Shown: positions 34,937 through 43,629 of the stretch, piece after piece | Numbering within the stretch: the first letter of the stretch is position 1 | How the letters are laid out: each line of letters starts with the position of its first letter | Assembly: GCF_026625565.1 (NCBI RefSeq) | Contig: NZ_CP112998.1 | Span: 2,668,501-2,732,500 of the forward strand | Length of the DNA stretch: 64,000 nucleotides | Direction: 5' to 3' | DNA from: Dyadobacter pollutisoli | Lineage (GTDB): Bacteria > Bacteroidota > Bacteroidia > Cytophagales > Spirosomataceae | Program-made: the position numbers and the translations under genes | Notes under the pieces: generated by a model | Told to the model about the DNA's origin: nothing | Database searches by the model: none | What the model saw: only the letters and a program-made list of their open reading frames with translations

Positions 34937-36319
34937 ATGAAACATTATGATGCGATTGTCATTGGCTCCGGCCAGGCAGGTACTCCCCTTTCCAAAAAAC
35001 TGGCTCAATCTGGCCTGAAAACAGCATTGATTGAGCAACGCTGGGTTGGCGGCACCTGCGTGAACGATGGCTGCTCACCTACCAAAGCAATGGTAGCATC
35101 CGCCAAAGCCGCCTGGTCGGTAGGTCACAACAAGAAGCTGGGTGTTGTTTCCGAAAAGACGACCATTGATTTTAAAACCATTCTCAAAAGGAAAAACGAC
35201 ATTGTGCAGTCCATGCGGAAGAATGTCGAAAAGGGGATTAATGAAACTGCCAATCTCGATCTATATTACGGTTCTGCGAGTTTTTCAGCTGAAAAGGAAA
35301 TCACCATTGCATTAAACGATGGAAAACCGCTGGTACTTTCCGCAGATCAATTCTTCATCAATACCGGGTTAAAACCGCGCATTCCTGAAATTGAAGGCAT
35401 CGACAATATCGAGTACCTCACTTCCACGTCGATCATGGAACTTAGTGAAATCCCGGAACACCTGCTGATACTGGGAAGCGGCTATATTGGTCTGGAATTC
35501 GGGCAAATGTTCCGAAGATTCGGCAGCAAAGTGACGATACTGGAAGCTTCGGAAAGGATTCTGAAAAAGGAAGACAAAGATATTGCCGAAGAGGTCGCCA
35601 ATATTTTGAAAGAGGAAAGAATTGAAATGTTGACTGGCAGTAAAGCAGTTAAAGTTGAAAAAACAGGAAATCACATCGTTGCTAATATTGAGTCAGGTGA
35701 TAAAAAGACCACAATCGAATGTTCCCATATGCTGGTAGCAACGGGGCGCGCACCTCAAACCGATGCCCTGAATCTTAAAGTAACGGGTGTGGAAACGGAC
35801 GAAAAAGGGTTTATCAAAGCCAATGACAAGCTGGAAACCACCGCGAAGGACATTTATGTACTTGGAGACGTCAAAGGCGGTCCGGCATTCACGCATATAT
35901 CGTTTGACGATTACCGGATTTTGGAGGAAAATATCATTCGGAAGGGAAAAGCTACCATTACCAACCGGCTCGTTCCCTACTGCATGTTCATCGATCCTCA
36001 ACTGGGGCGTGTGGGAATAACGGAGCAAGAAGCTAAAAAACAAGGACTGGACTTCAAGGTAGCGACATTGAAAAACGACAGTGTCGCCAGGTCCATTGAA
36101 ACCGGTGACGAAAGGGGGCTGATGAAGGTCATTGTAGACGCCAAAAGTAAAAAAATCCTGGGCGCCGCGGTGCTTGCCGAGCAAGGTGGTGAAATCGCGG
36201 CGATCCTTCAAATGGCCATGATGGGCGGCATTACCTATGACAAAATTCGCGATGGCGTGTTCGCGCATCCCACTTATGCGGAATCACTGAATAACCTTTT
36301 TATGACGCTTGATGAATAA
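34937..36319 (+). CDS. Class I pyridine nucleotide-disulfide oxidoreductase (dithiol flavoprotein)
   Basis: 460 residues. The FAD motif GSGQAGTPLSKKL is at residues 10-22. The redox-active pair in VGGTCVNDGCSPTKAM is Cys41/Cys46 (CxxxxC). A second nucleotide-binding motif GSGYIGLEFGQMF and the C-terminal dimerisation domain with active-site HPTYAESLNNLF are present. It looks like a mercuric-reductase-like or dihydrolipoamide-dehydrogenase-like enzyme, but it lacks MerA's C-terminal CysCys and an N-terminal HMA domain, and there is no mer operon, so a low-molecular-weight disulfide is a better substrate guess. It precedes the ergothioneine locus by 112 bases. Confidence 0.9.
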   Translation: MKHYDAIVIGSGQAGTPLSKKLAQSGLKTALIEQRWVGGTCVNDGCSPTKAMVASAKAAWSVGHNKKLGVVSEKTTIDFKTILKRKNDIVQSMRKNVEKGINETANLDLYYGSASFSAEKEITIALNDGKPLVLSADQFFINTGLKPRIPEIEGIDNIEYLTSTSIMELSEIPEHLLILGSGYIGLEFGQMFRRFGSKVTILEASERILKKEDKDIAEEVANILKEERIEMLTGSKAVKVEKTGNHIVANIESGDKKTTIECSHMLVATGRAPQTDALNLKVTGVETDEKGFIKANDKLETTAKDIYVLGDVKGGPAFTHISFDDYRILEENIIRKGKATITNRLVPYCMFIDPQLGRVGITEQEAKKQGLDFKVATLKNDSVARSIETGDERGLMKVIVDAKSKKILGAAVLAEQGGEIAAILQMAMMGGITYDKIRDGVFAHPTYAESLNNLFMTLDE

Positions 36320-36431
36320 AGAACCGATCATTTTTGATTATAAATGGATCGAATTCGGCTTATTTTATGTACAAACAGAAGGTGCAGTTCATCACTGCAT
36401 TTCCTGAACTTTCCAGCTGCCACCAAAAATC

Positions 36432-37388
36432 ATGATCATAGCCGACCAAATCAGCAAACATTTTAATGACATTCAGGCGGTTAAAAACATTTCTTTTGAA
36501 GTAAAACAAGGTGAAACAATGGTGCTCCTAGGTACCAGCGGCTGTGGAAAGACCACGACATTGAAAATGCTGAACCGATTAATTGACGCCACTTCGGGCA
36601 ACATTACCATTGACGGTAAAAATATTTTTCAAGAACAGCCGGAGATCCTCAGACGTACCATTGGCTACGTTTCGCAAAACAACGGCCTGTTCCCGCATTT
36701 CACCGTTGCTCAAAATCTAGCGGTAGTTCCGAAGCTACTAGGGTGGAAAAAGGACAAGATCCTGCAAAGGTCGGGCGAACTGCTAGACCAGCTGAAATTG
36801 CCATTCAATGAGTTTGGCAACAAGTATCCCGATGAGCTCAGCGGCGGACAAAAACAACGCGTTTCACTAGCCAGGGCACTTATTGCCGATCCGCCGGTAC
36901 TGTTAATGGACGAGCCTTTCGGCGCACTGGATCCCGTCACGCGCTCGGGTATACGAAAAGAATTCAAGCAGTTGCCTGAGCTGAAAAGTAAAACCATCGT
37001 ACTCGTAACACATGATGTACAGGAAGCCTTTGAGCTTGGAGATCACGTCTGTTTAATGGATAAGGGGCAAATCGTTCAATCGGGTACGCCGGAGGCTTTG
37101 ATATTTAACCCGGAGAATGACTTCGCGAGGTCATTTTTTAAAGATCAGAGGTTGTTGCTGCAATTGAAATCATTGAGTTTGAAAACCATCTGGAACCAGC
37201 TTTCTGGCGCTCCTAATGCTTCGAAAGCTGACATTACCAGCGATGAAAGTCTTTGGGGAGCGATGGAAATATTGTCGGAAAAGCAGTCGCAGCAACTCGT
37301 TGTTGGCGATCTCGGATTGTCAGAGCAAAAAATAGTCACACTAGCGGTGATCGAAACTGCTTTTAACCATATTCAAAACCGTCGTTAA
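36432..37388 (+). CDS. ABC transporter ATPase, EgtV/OpuCA-like
   Basis: 318 residues. ABC ATPase with Walker A LGTSGCGKTTT, signature LSGGQKQRVSLARAL, Walker B VLLMDEPFGALD and the H-loop VLVTHDVQEAFE; a C-terminal domain (about 245-318) replaces the CBS pair of longer OpuCA proteins. It belongs to the glycine betaine/choline subfamily that includes EgtV of streptococcal ergothioneine importers. The stop overlaps the downstream permease start by one base. With EgtB and EgtD immediately downstream, ergothioneine (or a histidine-betaine) uptake is the leading role. Confidence 0.9.
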   Translation: MIIADQISKHFNDIQAVKNISFEVKQGETMVLLGTSGCGKTTTLKMLNRLIDATSGNITIDGKNIFQEQPEILRRTIGYVSQNNGLFPHFTVAQNLAVVPKLLGWKKDKILQRSGELLDQLKLPFNEFGNKYPDELSGGQKQRVSLARALIADPPVLLMDEPFGALDPVTRSGIRKEFKQLPELKSKTIVLVTHDVQEAFELGDHVCLMDKGQIVQSGTPEALIFNPENDFARSFFKDQRLLLQLKSLSLKTIWNQLSGAPNASKADITSDESLWGAMEILSEKQSQQLVVGDLGLSEQKIVTLAVIETAFNHIQNRR

Positions 37389-38965
37389 TGGAAGCACAAC
37401 AGAGCTTGTGGGAGTTTATGATGCAGCAGTCGGACAAGCTGTGGGACCAGACGGTTTCGCACATTGGCCTCACCTGCATTTCCCTGCTCGTGGCTGTGAT
37501 CATCGGTTTACCACTTGGAATCTGGATTGCGCAGAAGAAAAAAGCGGCCTGGCTGGTACTCGGTTTTGCCGGAATTTTACAGACGATACCCAGCATTGCA
37601 TTATTGGGTTTTATGATCCCATTGCTCGGAATAGGCCCACTCCCGGCGATTACTGCGTTGTTTTTATATGCTTTGCTGCCTATCATCCGCAACACTTACA
37701 CCGGCATTACGGGCGTCGATGCGGCCATTACCGAGTCGGCGCGGGGAATGGGGATGAGCAAATGGCAGGTGCTTTTCAGTGTTGAACTCCCGCTGGCCAT
37801 GCCGGTGATTCTGGCCGGAATTCGGACGGCGACGGTGATCAATGTGGGTGTGGCGACGCTGGCTGCTTACATTGCTGCTGGCGGTCTCGGGGAATTCATT
37901 TTCGGTGGTATAGCACTTAACAACACCAATATGATACTCGCCGGGGCGATCCCGGCAGCATTGCTCGCCATTCTGCTGGATTTTTTGCTGTCATTGATAC
38001 AAAAGACCAATGTAAGGCAAATGCGAAAAATGCCAGCGGTACTCGCAGTTATTCTTCTGACATTGTCTTCCTTTTACATTATCCCGCGTTCGGCGCAAAA
38101 CATGCTGGGAGGCTTTACCCCTGAGTTTATGGGGCGGGAAGATGGATACCTGGGCCTCAAATCGCAATACAAATTGGACATTCCAACGGTGGTGATCAGT
38201 GATGCCGTGATGTACAAGGCCGCATTTGAGAAAAAACTGGACGTGATCAGCGGATATAGCACCGACGGACGCCTCAAAGCTTACGACTTGCTGACGCTGG
38301 AAGACGACAAGCACATTTTTCCGCCTTACTATGCCTCTCCATTGATCAGAAAAGAGGTTTTGATAAAATATCCTGAGCTGCAACCTGTACTCGAACAGCT
38401 TTCCGGCAGGATCAACGACTCCGTGATGACGGAGCTGAATTATCGTGTGGACTATCTCAAACAAGTGCCCGAAAAGGTTGCACATGATTTTTTGGTAGAG
38501 CAAAAACTTTACAAAAAACCACTCGGCGGGAACAAAGGAACAGTTCGGTTAGGTTCTAAAATATTTGCAGAACAGTACATTCTGATCAATATGTACAAAG
38601 AGCTGATCGAGGGTAATACCGAACTGAAAGTGCTGACGCGAACAGGCCTGGGAGGCACCAAAATATGCTTTGACGCATTGACAAATAATGAAATTGATAT
38701 GTACCCGGAATACACGGGAACAGGTTTGCTGGTTATTCTGAAACCAACCAAAAAGCAGCTTATTGAACTTTCGGGCGACCGCGACCGGGTGTTTGAATAT
38801 GTCAAAAACGAATTTTCGAAACAATACGGGCTTGCATGGCTGAAACCCATCGGCTTTAATAATGCCTACGCATTAATGATGCGGAAAGAACAGGCACAAT
38901 CCTTGAACATTAAAACCATTTCCGATTTAAAACGATATTCATCTAATGAAAACCACCAGCATTAG
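37388..38965 (+). CDS. EgtU/OpuC-type permease fused to a circularly permuted substrate-binding domain
   Basis: 525 residues. Residues 1-205 are an OpuCB-type permease (LPLGIWIAQ, EAA-like ITESARGMGMSKWQVLFSVELPLA), followed by one anchor helix (216-232). The binding domain is in two parts in reversed order. First (243-373) is what is normally the C-terminal half: REDGYLGL, ISGYSTDGRLKAYDL, LEDDKHIFPPYYASPLIRK, ELNYRVDYL. Then (386-515) comes the normal N-terminal half: RLGSKIFAEQYILINMYKEL, TRTGLGGTKICFDAL, MYPEYTGTGLL, GFNNAYALMMRKE, KTISDL. This is a circular permutation relative to OpuCC and EgtU. All motifs are intact, so it is probably functional. The 3' end overlaps egtB by 20 bases. 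Confidence 0.88.
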   Translation: MEAQQSLWEFMMQQSDKLWDQTVSHIGLTCISLLVAVIIGLPLGIWIAQKKKAAWLVLGFAGILQTIPSIALLGFMIPLLGIGPLPAITALFLYALLPIIRNTYTGITGVDAAITESARGMGMSKWQVLFSVELPLAMPVILAGIRTATVINVGVATLAAYIAAGGLGEFIFGGIALNNTNMILAGAIPAALLAILLDFLLSLIQKTNVRQMRKMPAVLAVILLTLSSFYIIPRSAQNMLGGFTPEFMGREDGYLGLKSQYKLDIPTVVISDAVMYKAAFEKKLDVISGYSTDGRLKAYDLLTLEDDKHIFPPYYASPLIRKEVLIKYPELQPVLEQLSGRINDSVMTELNYRVDYLKQVPEKVAHDFLVEQKLYKKPLGGNKGTVRLGSKIFAEQYILINMYKELIEGNTELKVLTRTGLGGTKICFDALTNNEIDMYPEYTGTGLLVILKPTKKQLIELSGDRDRVFEYVKNEFSKQYGLAWLKPIGFNNAYALMMRKEQAQSLNIKTISDLKRYSSNENHQH

Positions 38966-40103
38966 GGAAGCATATAACAGTGTTAGAAAATATTCCGAAC
39001 ATATTTGCGCACCGCTTGAAACAGAAGACTATGTCCCTCAACCCGTTCCATTTGTAAGTCCTCCAAAGTGGCACCTGGCGCATTCAACCTGGTTTTTTGA
39101 AACATTTATATTAAAAAACCTCATTGAAAATTATCAGGTTTTTGACCCGGATTTCAATTATTTGTTCAATAGCTATTACAACAATGTAGGCGAGCGCACC
39201 CTGCGTACAGACAGGGGAAATGTTACACGCCCGACCACAAAAGCTGTGTACGCATACCGCCAACATGTGGACGCCTGCATGAACGATTTGCTTGAAAGTG
39301 AGCTGGACGACGCGGCATTATCACTGATAGAATTGGGACTCCATCACGAGCAGCAACATCAGGAATTACTGGTGACGGACATTAAGTACATTCTGGGCCA
39401 CAATCCATTGTTTCCGGTTTATAAATCTGACCATAATCTTGTTGACGGGACAAATACTGAAACAGGTTTTGTCAAAATTCCAGAAGGTGTTTACGACATC
39501 GGTTTTGCCGGAGAAGGTTTCTGTTTTGACAATGAACTGGGCCGTCACAAGGTTTATCTGCACGATTTTGAGATCAGTAAGTCACTGGTTATCAATAAAG
39601 AATACATTGAATTTATGAATTCGGGCGGCTACCAGAATTTCAATCTGTGGCTCGACGAGGGCTGGTCGTGGGTGAATGCTAACACTGTTCAGTCACCAAT
39701 GTACTGGCATAAAATAAACGGTGAGTGGCACTATTATACCCTTGCCGGACTGCAAAAGGTCAATCCTAAGGCAATATTGAGCCATATCAGCTTCTTTGAG
39801 GCTTCGGCTTTTGCACAGTGGAAAGGCATGCGGCTACCTACCGAGGCGGAGTGGGAAATTGCTTCCGTGAACCTGGATTGGGGCGCTCGCTGGGAATGGA
39901 CCAACAGCGCCTACCTTCCCTACCCGGGCTTTTCCAAGGCAGAAGGGGCTGTGGGTGAGTACAATGGCAAATTCATGATCAACCAAATGGTGCTGCGTGG
40001 CGCGTCAGTCGCCACATCGCCGGAGCACAGCCGAAGGACTTATCGTAACTTTTTTCACACGCACGAACGTTGGCAGTACACTGGCATCAGGCTGGTGAAG
40101 TAA
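38946..40103 (+). CDS. egtB: Ergothioneine biosynthesis protein EgtB
   Basis: 385 residues. The N-terminal DinB_2 domain has KWHLAHSTWFFETF and GLHHEQQHQELLVTD; EgtB's iron is held by three His in these motifs (here His46 or His43 with His134 and His138). The C-terminal FGE-sulfatase domain has MRLPTEAEWEIAS and VLRGASVATSPEHSRRTYR. It is a mononuclear non-heme iron sulfoxide synthase that joins a thiol (cysteine or gamma-glutamylcysteine) to trimethylhistidine (hercynine). The gene overlaps the transporter gene by 20 bases and precedes egtD by 15 bases. Confidence 0.93.
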   Translation: MKTTSIREAYNSVRKYSEHICAPLETEDYVPQPVPFVSPPKWHLAHSTWFFETFILKNLIENYQVFDPDFNYLFNSYYNNVGERTLRTDRGNVTRPTTKAVYAYRQHVDACMNDLLESELDDAALSLIELGLHHEQQHQELLVTDIKYILGHNPLFPVYKSDHNLVDGTNTETGFVKIPEGVYDIGFAGEGFCFDNELGRHKVYLHDFEISKSLVINKEYIEFMNSGGYQNFNLWLDEGWSWVNANTVQSPMYWHKINGEWHYYTLAGLQKVNPKAILSHISFFEASAFAQWKGMRLPTEAEWEIASVNLDWGARWEWTNSAYLPYPGFSKAEGAVGEYNGKFMINQMVLRGASVATSPEHSRRTYRNFFHTHERWQYTGIRLVK

Positions 40104-40118
40104 CTTGATTCAATCATT

Positions 40119-41063
40119 ATGTCAGACAATACCTTCGCAAAAGATGTTCACAGAGGCCTTTCCGCTCCTTTGAAGCATATTTCTTCCAAATATTTTTACG
40201 ACGATATCGGCAGCGGTATTTTTCAGGATATCATGAAAATGCCTGAGTACTACCCTACTGCCTGCGAATTCGAGATTTTGTCTTTGCAGGGGGAACGCAT
40301 TATCGATCGGCTGCATTTTCAGGAACCGTTCAATATCGTCGAATTTGGTGCGGGAGACGGCATTAAGACGCGTCAGTTGCTTAAAAAGCTGATTAGCAGT
40401 GGAACTGACTTCTCCTATGTGCCCATTGATATTTCCAAAAAGGCGATAGAGGAACTGGAAACAAACATGCTCCACCATCTGCCCGGATTGAAGATCAATT
40501 CTAAGATCGGAAACTACTTTTCAATGATCGAGGAGCTGTCCGCAGCACACACACCGAGCCTGTACTTGTTTCTGGGCGGTAACATCGGTAACTATGAAGT
40601 AAATGAGGTCAATGACTTGCTAACCCGGTTCAACGAAAGTATGCGCCCTGGCGACAAGCTGCTGACAGGTTTCGATCTCCAAAAAAATCCTGCTACCATA
40701 CGCTGCGCCTACGACGATCCGAAAGGCATTACCAAGAAATTCAATATCAATCTGTTACACCGTATCAACCGCGAGCTCGGAGGCAATTTCAAGACAAATC
40801 AGTTTGACTTTTACTCCCATTATAACCCGATGAACGGCGAAGTACGGAGCTACCTTGTCAGTTTGGTACCACAGAAAGTACACGTTCAGCGAATGGATAA
40901 ATGTTATACATTTCAACAAAACGAACTGATCTGGACGGAGCTTTCGAAAAAGTACACATTAACCGAGATCGAAACTACGGCCCGGAATAATGGTTTCCAA
41001 GTAGTAGAGCATTTTCTGGACTGCAAGCATTATTTCACGGACAGCCTCTGGGAAAAAGCTTAG
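40119..41063 (+). CDS. egtD: L-histidine N(alpha)-methyltransferase EgtD
   Basis: 314 residues. SAM-dependent methyltransferase with FGAGDGIKTRQLLKKL (SAM loop), YVPIDISKKAIEEL and LFLGGNIGNYE, all EgtD hallmarks, plus the histidine-binding C-terminal region. It trimethylates histidine to hercynine, the EgtB substrate. EgtB and EgtD suffice for the first two steps; the EgtE-type C-S lyase is not in the window and may be encoded elsewhere or replaced by a general PLP enzyme. Confidence 0.94.
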   Translation: MSDNTFAKDVHRGLSAPLKHISSKYFYDDIGSGIFQDIMKMPEYYPTACEFEILSLQGERIIDRLHFQEPFNIVEFGAGDGIKTRQLLKKLISSGTDFSYVPIDISKKAIEELETNMLHHLPGLKINSKIGNYFSMIEELSAAHTPSLYLFLGGNIGNYEVNEVNDLLTRFNESMRPGDKLLTGFDLQKNPATIRCAYDDPKGITKKFNINLLHRINRELGGNFKTNQFDFYSHYNPMNGEVRSYLVSLVPQKVHVQRMDKCYTFQQNELIWTELSKKYTLTEIETTARNNGFQVVEHFLDCKHYFTDSLWEKA

Positions 41064-41066
41064 CGG

Positions 41067-41705
41067 CTAGCGGACACTACCCAGCGCGAAACGCAACAGG
41101 CTGTTTTTACCGTTCAGGTTCAGCTTTTTGGCAATATTCGTCCTGTGATTGAAGACCGTTTTTTCACTGATAAATAGTTCGTCAGCGATTTCCTTGCTCG
41201 ATTTATATTCGGCGATCATTTTGACAATCTGCTTTTCGGCTGGCGTAAGCTGGTCCAGCAAGTCAGTACTTACTTGCTTGTTGGTAGCGGTTGCCTTTTT
41301 GAGCAGATAGGACGATATTTCAGGGCTCAGGTACGATTCTCCTTCCATTACTTTGTAAATGGCATGAATGATATCAGAAACCGCGTTTTCTTTCAAAACA
41401 TAGCCCAGAACGCCAATTTCCAGTGACTTCATAAACGGCGCCTTTTCTTTGTGCATCGTCAGCATGATCACAGGAAACTCGGGTTTGATCTGCAGAATCT
41501 TTTCAGCCGCTTCGAGACCACTCATTTTGGGCATATCAATGTCGAGAATGACCACGTCAAATGAATGCGTTTGGAACGCCAATAATGCTTCCTGCCCGTT
41601 TTGAGCACTTTTTGTCACCTTAAAATCCGGATCAGTTTCGATCGTTTCTTTCAGCCCTTTCAAAAAAATCGGATGATCGTCCGCGGTCAGTATTTTGATT
41701 TCCAT
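41067..41705 (-). CDS. NarL/LuxR-family response regulator
   Basis: About 212 residues from ATG 41705 (MEIKILTADDH); a longer start would overlap the kinase gene. Receiver Asp55 in ILDIDMPKMSG; the LuxR-type HTH covers about 148-205 (LTPAEKQIVKMIAEYKSS, FISEKTVFNHRTNIAKKL). It is the partner of the kinase whose gene ends 2 bases upstream, and convergent with egtD (3-base gap). Target genes unknown. Confidence 0.92.
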   Translation of the reverse strand: MEIKILTADDHPIFLKGLKETIETDPDFKVTKSAQNGQEALLAFQTHSFDVVILDIDMPKMSGLEAAEKILQIKPEFPVIMLTMHKEKAPFMKSLEIGVLGYVLKENAVSDIIHAIYKVMEGESYLSPEISSYLLKKATATNKQVSTDLLDQLTPAEKQIVKMIAEYKSSKEIADELFISEKTVFNHRTNIAKKLNLNGKNSLLRFALGSVR

Positions 41706-41707
41706 GA

Positions 41708-43600
41708 TCAAATTAAAATTGTAAAATTCAAAATGGTGCCGTGTGGCTGGTTGCACGTAATTTCCATGTACCCGTTCAGAATGTTAAGCCTTTCCCGTAT
41801 GCCTAGCAATCCGAAACCGTTCTTTCCCCGCCCGGCTTGCTGCATCCCGATGCCGTTGTCAGCAATGGTAATTTTCAGTTCGTTTTGCTCCCTTCTGATA
41901 CTGATCCGCGCCTCGGTGGCCTGTGCATGTTTCACAATATTATTAAAACATTCCTGAATGATACGGAACACATTGATCTCATTGGACTTAGACAGCAGGT
42001 TGTCAAACAATTCAATGTCGGTAACAATATACAGTGTCCCCGACTCCATCACATCTTCCAGCAGACTGTTTACCGATTGGGTAATGCCCAAAAGATCAAG
42101 ATGCAGCGGCCTCAGGTTATAAGAAATGTTACGTACTTCCTGAATGTTCTCCCCTACCATTTTTTCAAGATCGGTAACGTGCTTTTCCTTGGCCAATGGC
42201 TTTTCCATATCCCTTTTGAGCATCAGTACCTTGTTTTTGACCATTCCCAGGCTTTGTCCCAAGCTATCATGCAGTTCGGCGGCCACTCTTTTTCTTTCAT
42301 TTTCCTGAGACTCAATCAGCTGGTGAGAAAACAAAGTCGCCTGTGCCAGGGCTTCCAGCTGACTTTCCTCTTTTTCCCTTTTATAAATATGCAGCTTCTT
42401 GGCCAATGCATAAGAAAGGATAATGGCTTCCAGGGCTGATCCCAAAATGTAAGCATTCTCGGTAAACCAGTTCTGGGGGAGAATTGCCTGGTCTTTTAAT
42501 GCATAAATGATGATTCCGGCAGAAAGAATAAAAAAACCGAATAGAAAAATCCTGGCCGGTTTAAAGCCGCATTGACGCATTTCCTCAGATATAATTCCGG
42601 GACCAAATCTAAAAAACCTGGCCGGCCGGAATCCTTTAAGCACCACGATTGTGCTGGCAATCAAAATGTATATGATCACCAGCAACGATATCACCCAAAT
42701 CAGGACAAAGCCTTCAAGTCTTTGTCCGTTCAGGGATATAGCTATGCAAATAATGCATAGCAAAAATAGCACGTTTTCAATTTTCCATGAATGCCGGACA
42801 CGCAAGCCGGTGTCCAAAAATGTTCTGGCGAAAAGCAGAAGAAAAATACAGGCAAGCGAGCCGGTGAAATTGGAGTGATTGGCTTGCGGAAACCCGGGAA
42901 CGACAAATTGAAGAAAATAACCTTTGGTATAAGCAATGTTCAATGCAATGAAAAAAACGTAAAAAACGTAGAACAGGTACGCACGCTCTCTCAACGAGAT
43001 GAAAACGAACAGGTTATAAAGTACTAGCGCCAGAATAAGGCCGAAATACATCCCGTTCCAGATATCCACCGACTGGCTTTGTTCGAAAAGATATTGCATC
43101 GTAGCTACTTCCAGCGGAACGCGCAACACCGCATTGCTCCTGACCCTCAGGTAGTACACCACTGTTTCCCCGCCAGCCGCATTCAGCGGTAGTATCATCT
43201 GTGTAGTCAAAACAGGCCTTTCGGCAAATGGCCTGGCCGAACTCATTTCTGACTTTATAAAACCACCCTTTCCGTCCGTTTTGTAAAGGTCTATCTCAGT
43301 CAGAAACGGTGCCCCAATGTGCAAGAACCATTCCTTTCCCGCATCATTGCGAATGACAAACCTCAGCCATACCGCCACATCCGAAGGCCCGAAGTTCAGC
43401 ACCGGCTGCTCCATTTTCTTAAAATCTGCCGTACGTTTCAATACATCGTGGAATGTCAGCGAACCTGGTTCGTCCACCAGTAGCTTCATGTCTTTGGCAA
43501 GGTCGTAAGAAACATGCACGTCTTTCAAAGCAATGGTACCTGCCTTTAATCCCAGTGAATTAACCAGCAGAAACACAAGCAGGTAACAATACTTTTTCAT
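41708..43600 (-). CDS. 7TMR-DISM sensor histidine kinase
   Basis: About 630 residues from ATG 43600 (signal-like MKKYCYLLVFLLVNSLGLKA). The N-terminal extracytoplasmic 7TMR-DISMED2 domain (about 20-170) is followed by seven TM helices (about 180-400), then a HisKA_3 dimerisation domain (ERKRVAAELHDSLGQSL, phospho-His in AELHD) and HATPase_c (DNGIGMQ, GFGLLGIRERL). The DISMED2 domain is thought to bind carbohydrate-like ligands. The downstream regulator belongs to the NarL family, as usual for HisKA_3 kinases. Confidence 0.92.
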   Translation of the reverse strand: MKKYCYLLVFLLVNSLGLKAGTIALKDVHVSYDLAKDMKLLVDEPGSLTFHDVLKRTADFKKMEQPVLNFGPSDVAVWLRFVIRNDAGKEWFLHIGAPFLTEIDLYKTDGKGGFIKSEMSSARPFAERPVLTTQMILPLNAAGGETVVYYLRVRSNAVLRVPLEVATMQYLFEQSQSVDIWNGMYFGLILALVLYNLFVFISLRERAYLFYVFYVFFIALNIAYTKGYFLQFVVPGFPQANHSNFTGSLACIFLLLFARTFLDTGLRVRHSWKIENVLFLLCIICIAISLNGQRLEGFVLIWVISLLVIIYILIASTIVVLKGFRPARFFRFGPGIISEEMRQCGFKPARIFLFGFFILSAGIIIYALKDQAILPQNWFTENAYILGSALEAIILSYALAKKLHIYKREKEESQLEALAQATLFSHQLIESQENERKRVAAELHDSLGQSLGMVKNKVLMLKRDMEKPLAKEKHVTDLEKMVGENIQEVRNISYNLRPLHLDLLGITQSVNSLLEDVMESGTLYIVTDIELFDNLLSKSNEINVFRIIQECFNNIVKHAQATEARISIRREQNELKITIADNGIGMQQAGRGKNGFGLLGIRERLNILNGYMEITCNQPHGTILNFTILI

Positions 43601-43629
43601 TGTCAGAAACAACTGTTGAGGTAGGTGGT

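Noticed and set aside
34937..36319. Mercuric reductase (merA)
   Set aside because: No C-terminal CysCys, no N-terminal metal-binding domain and no mer genes nearby.
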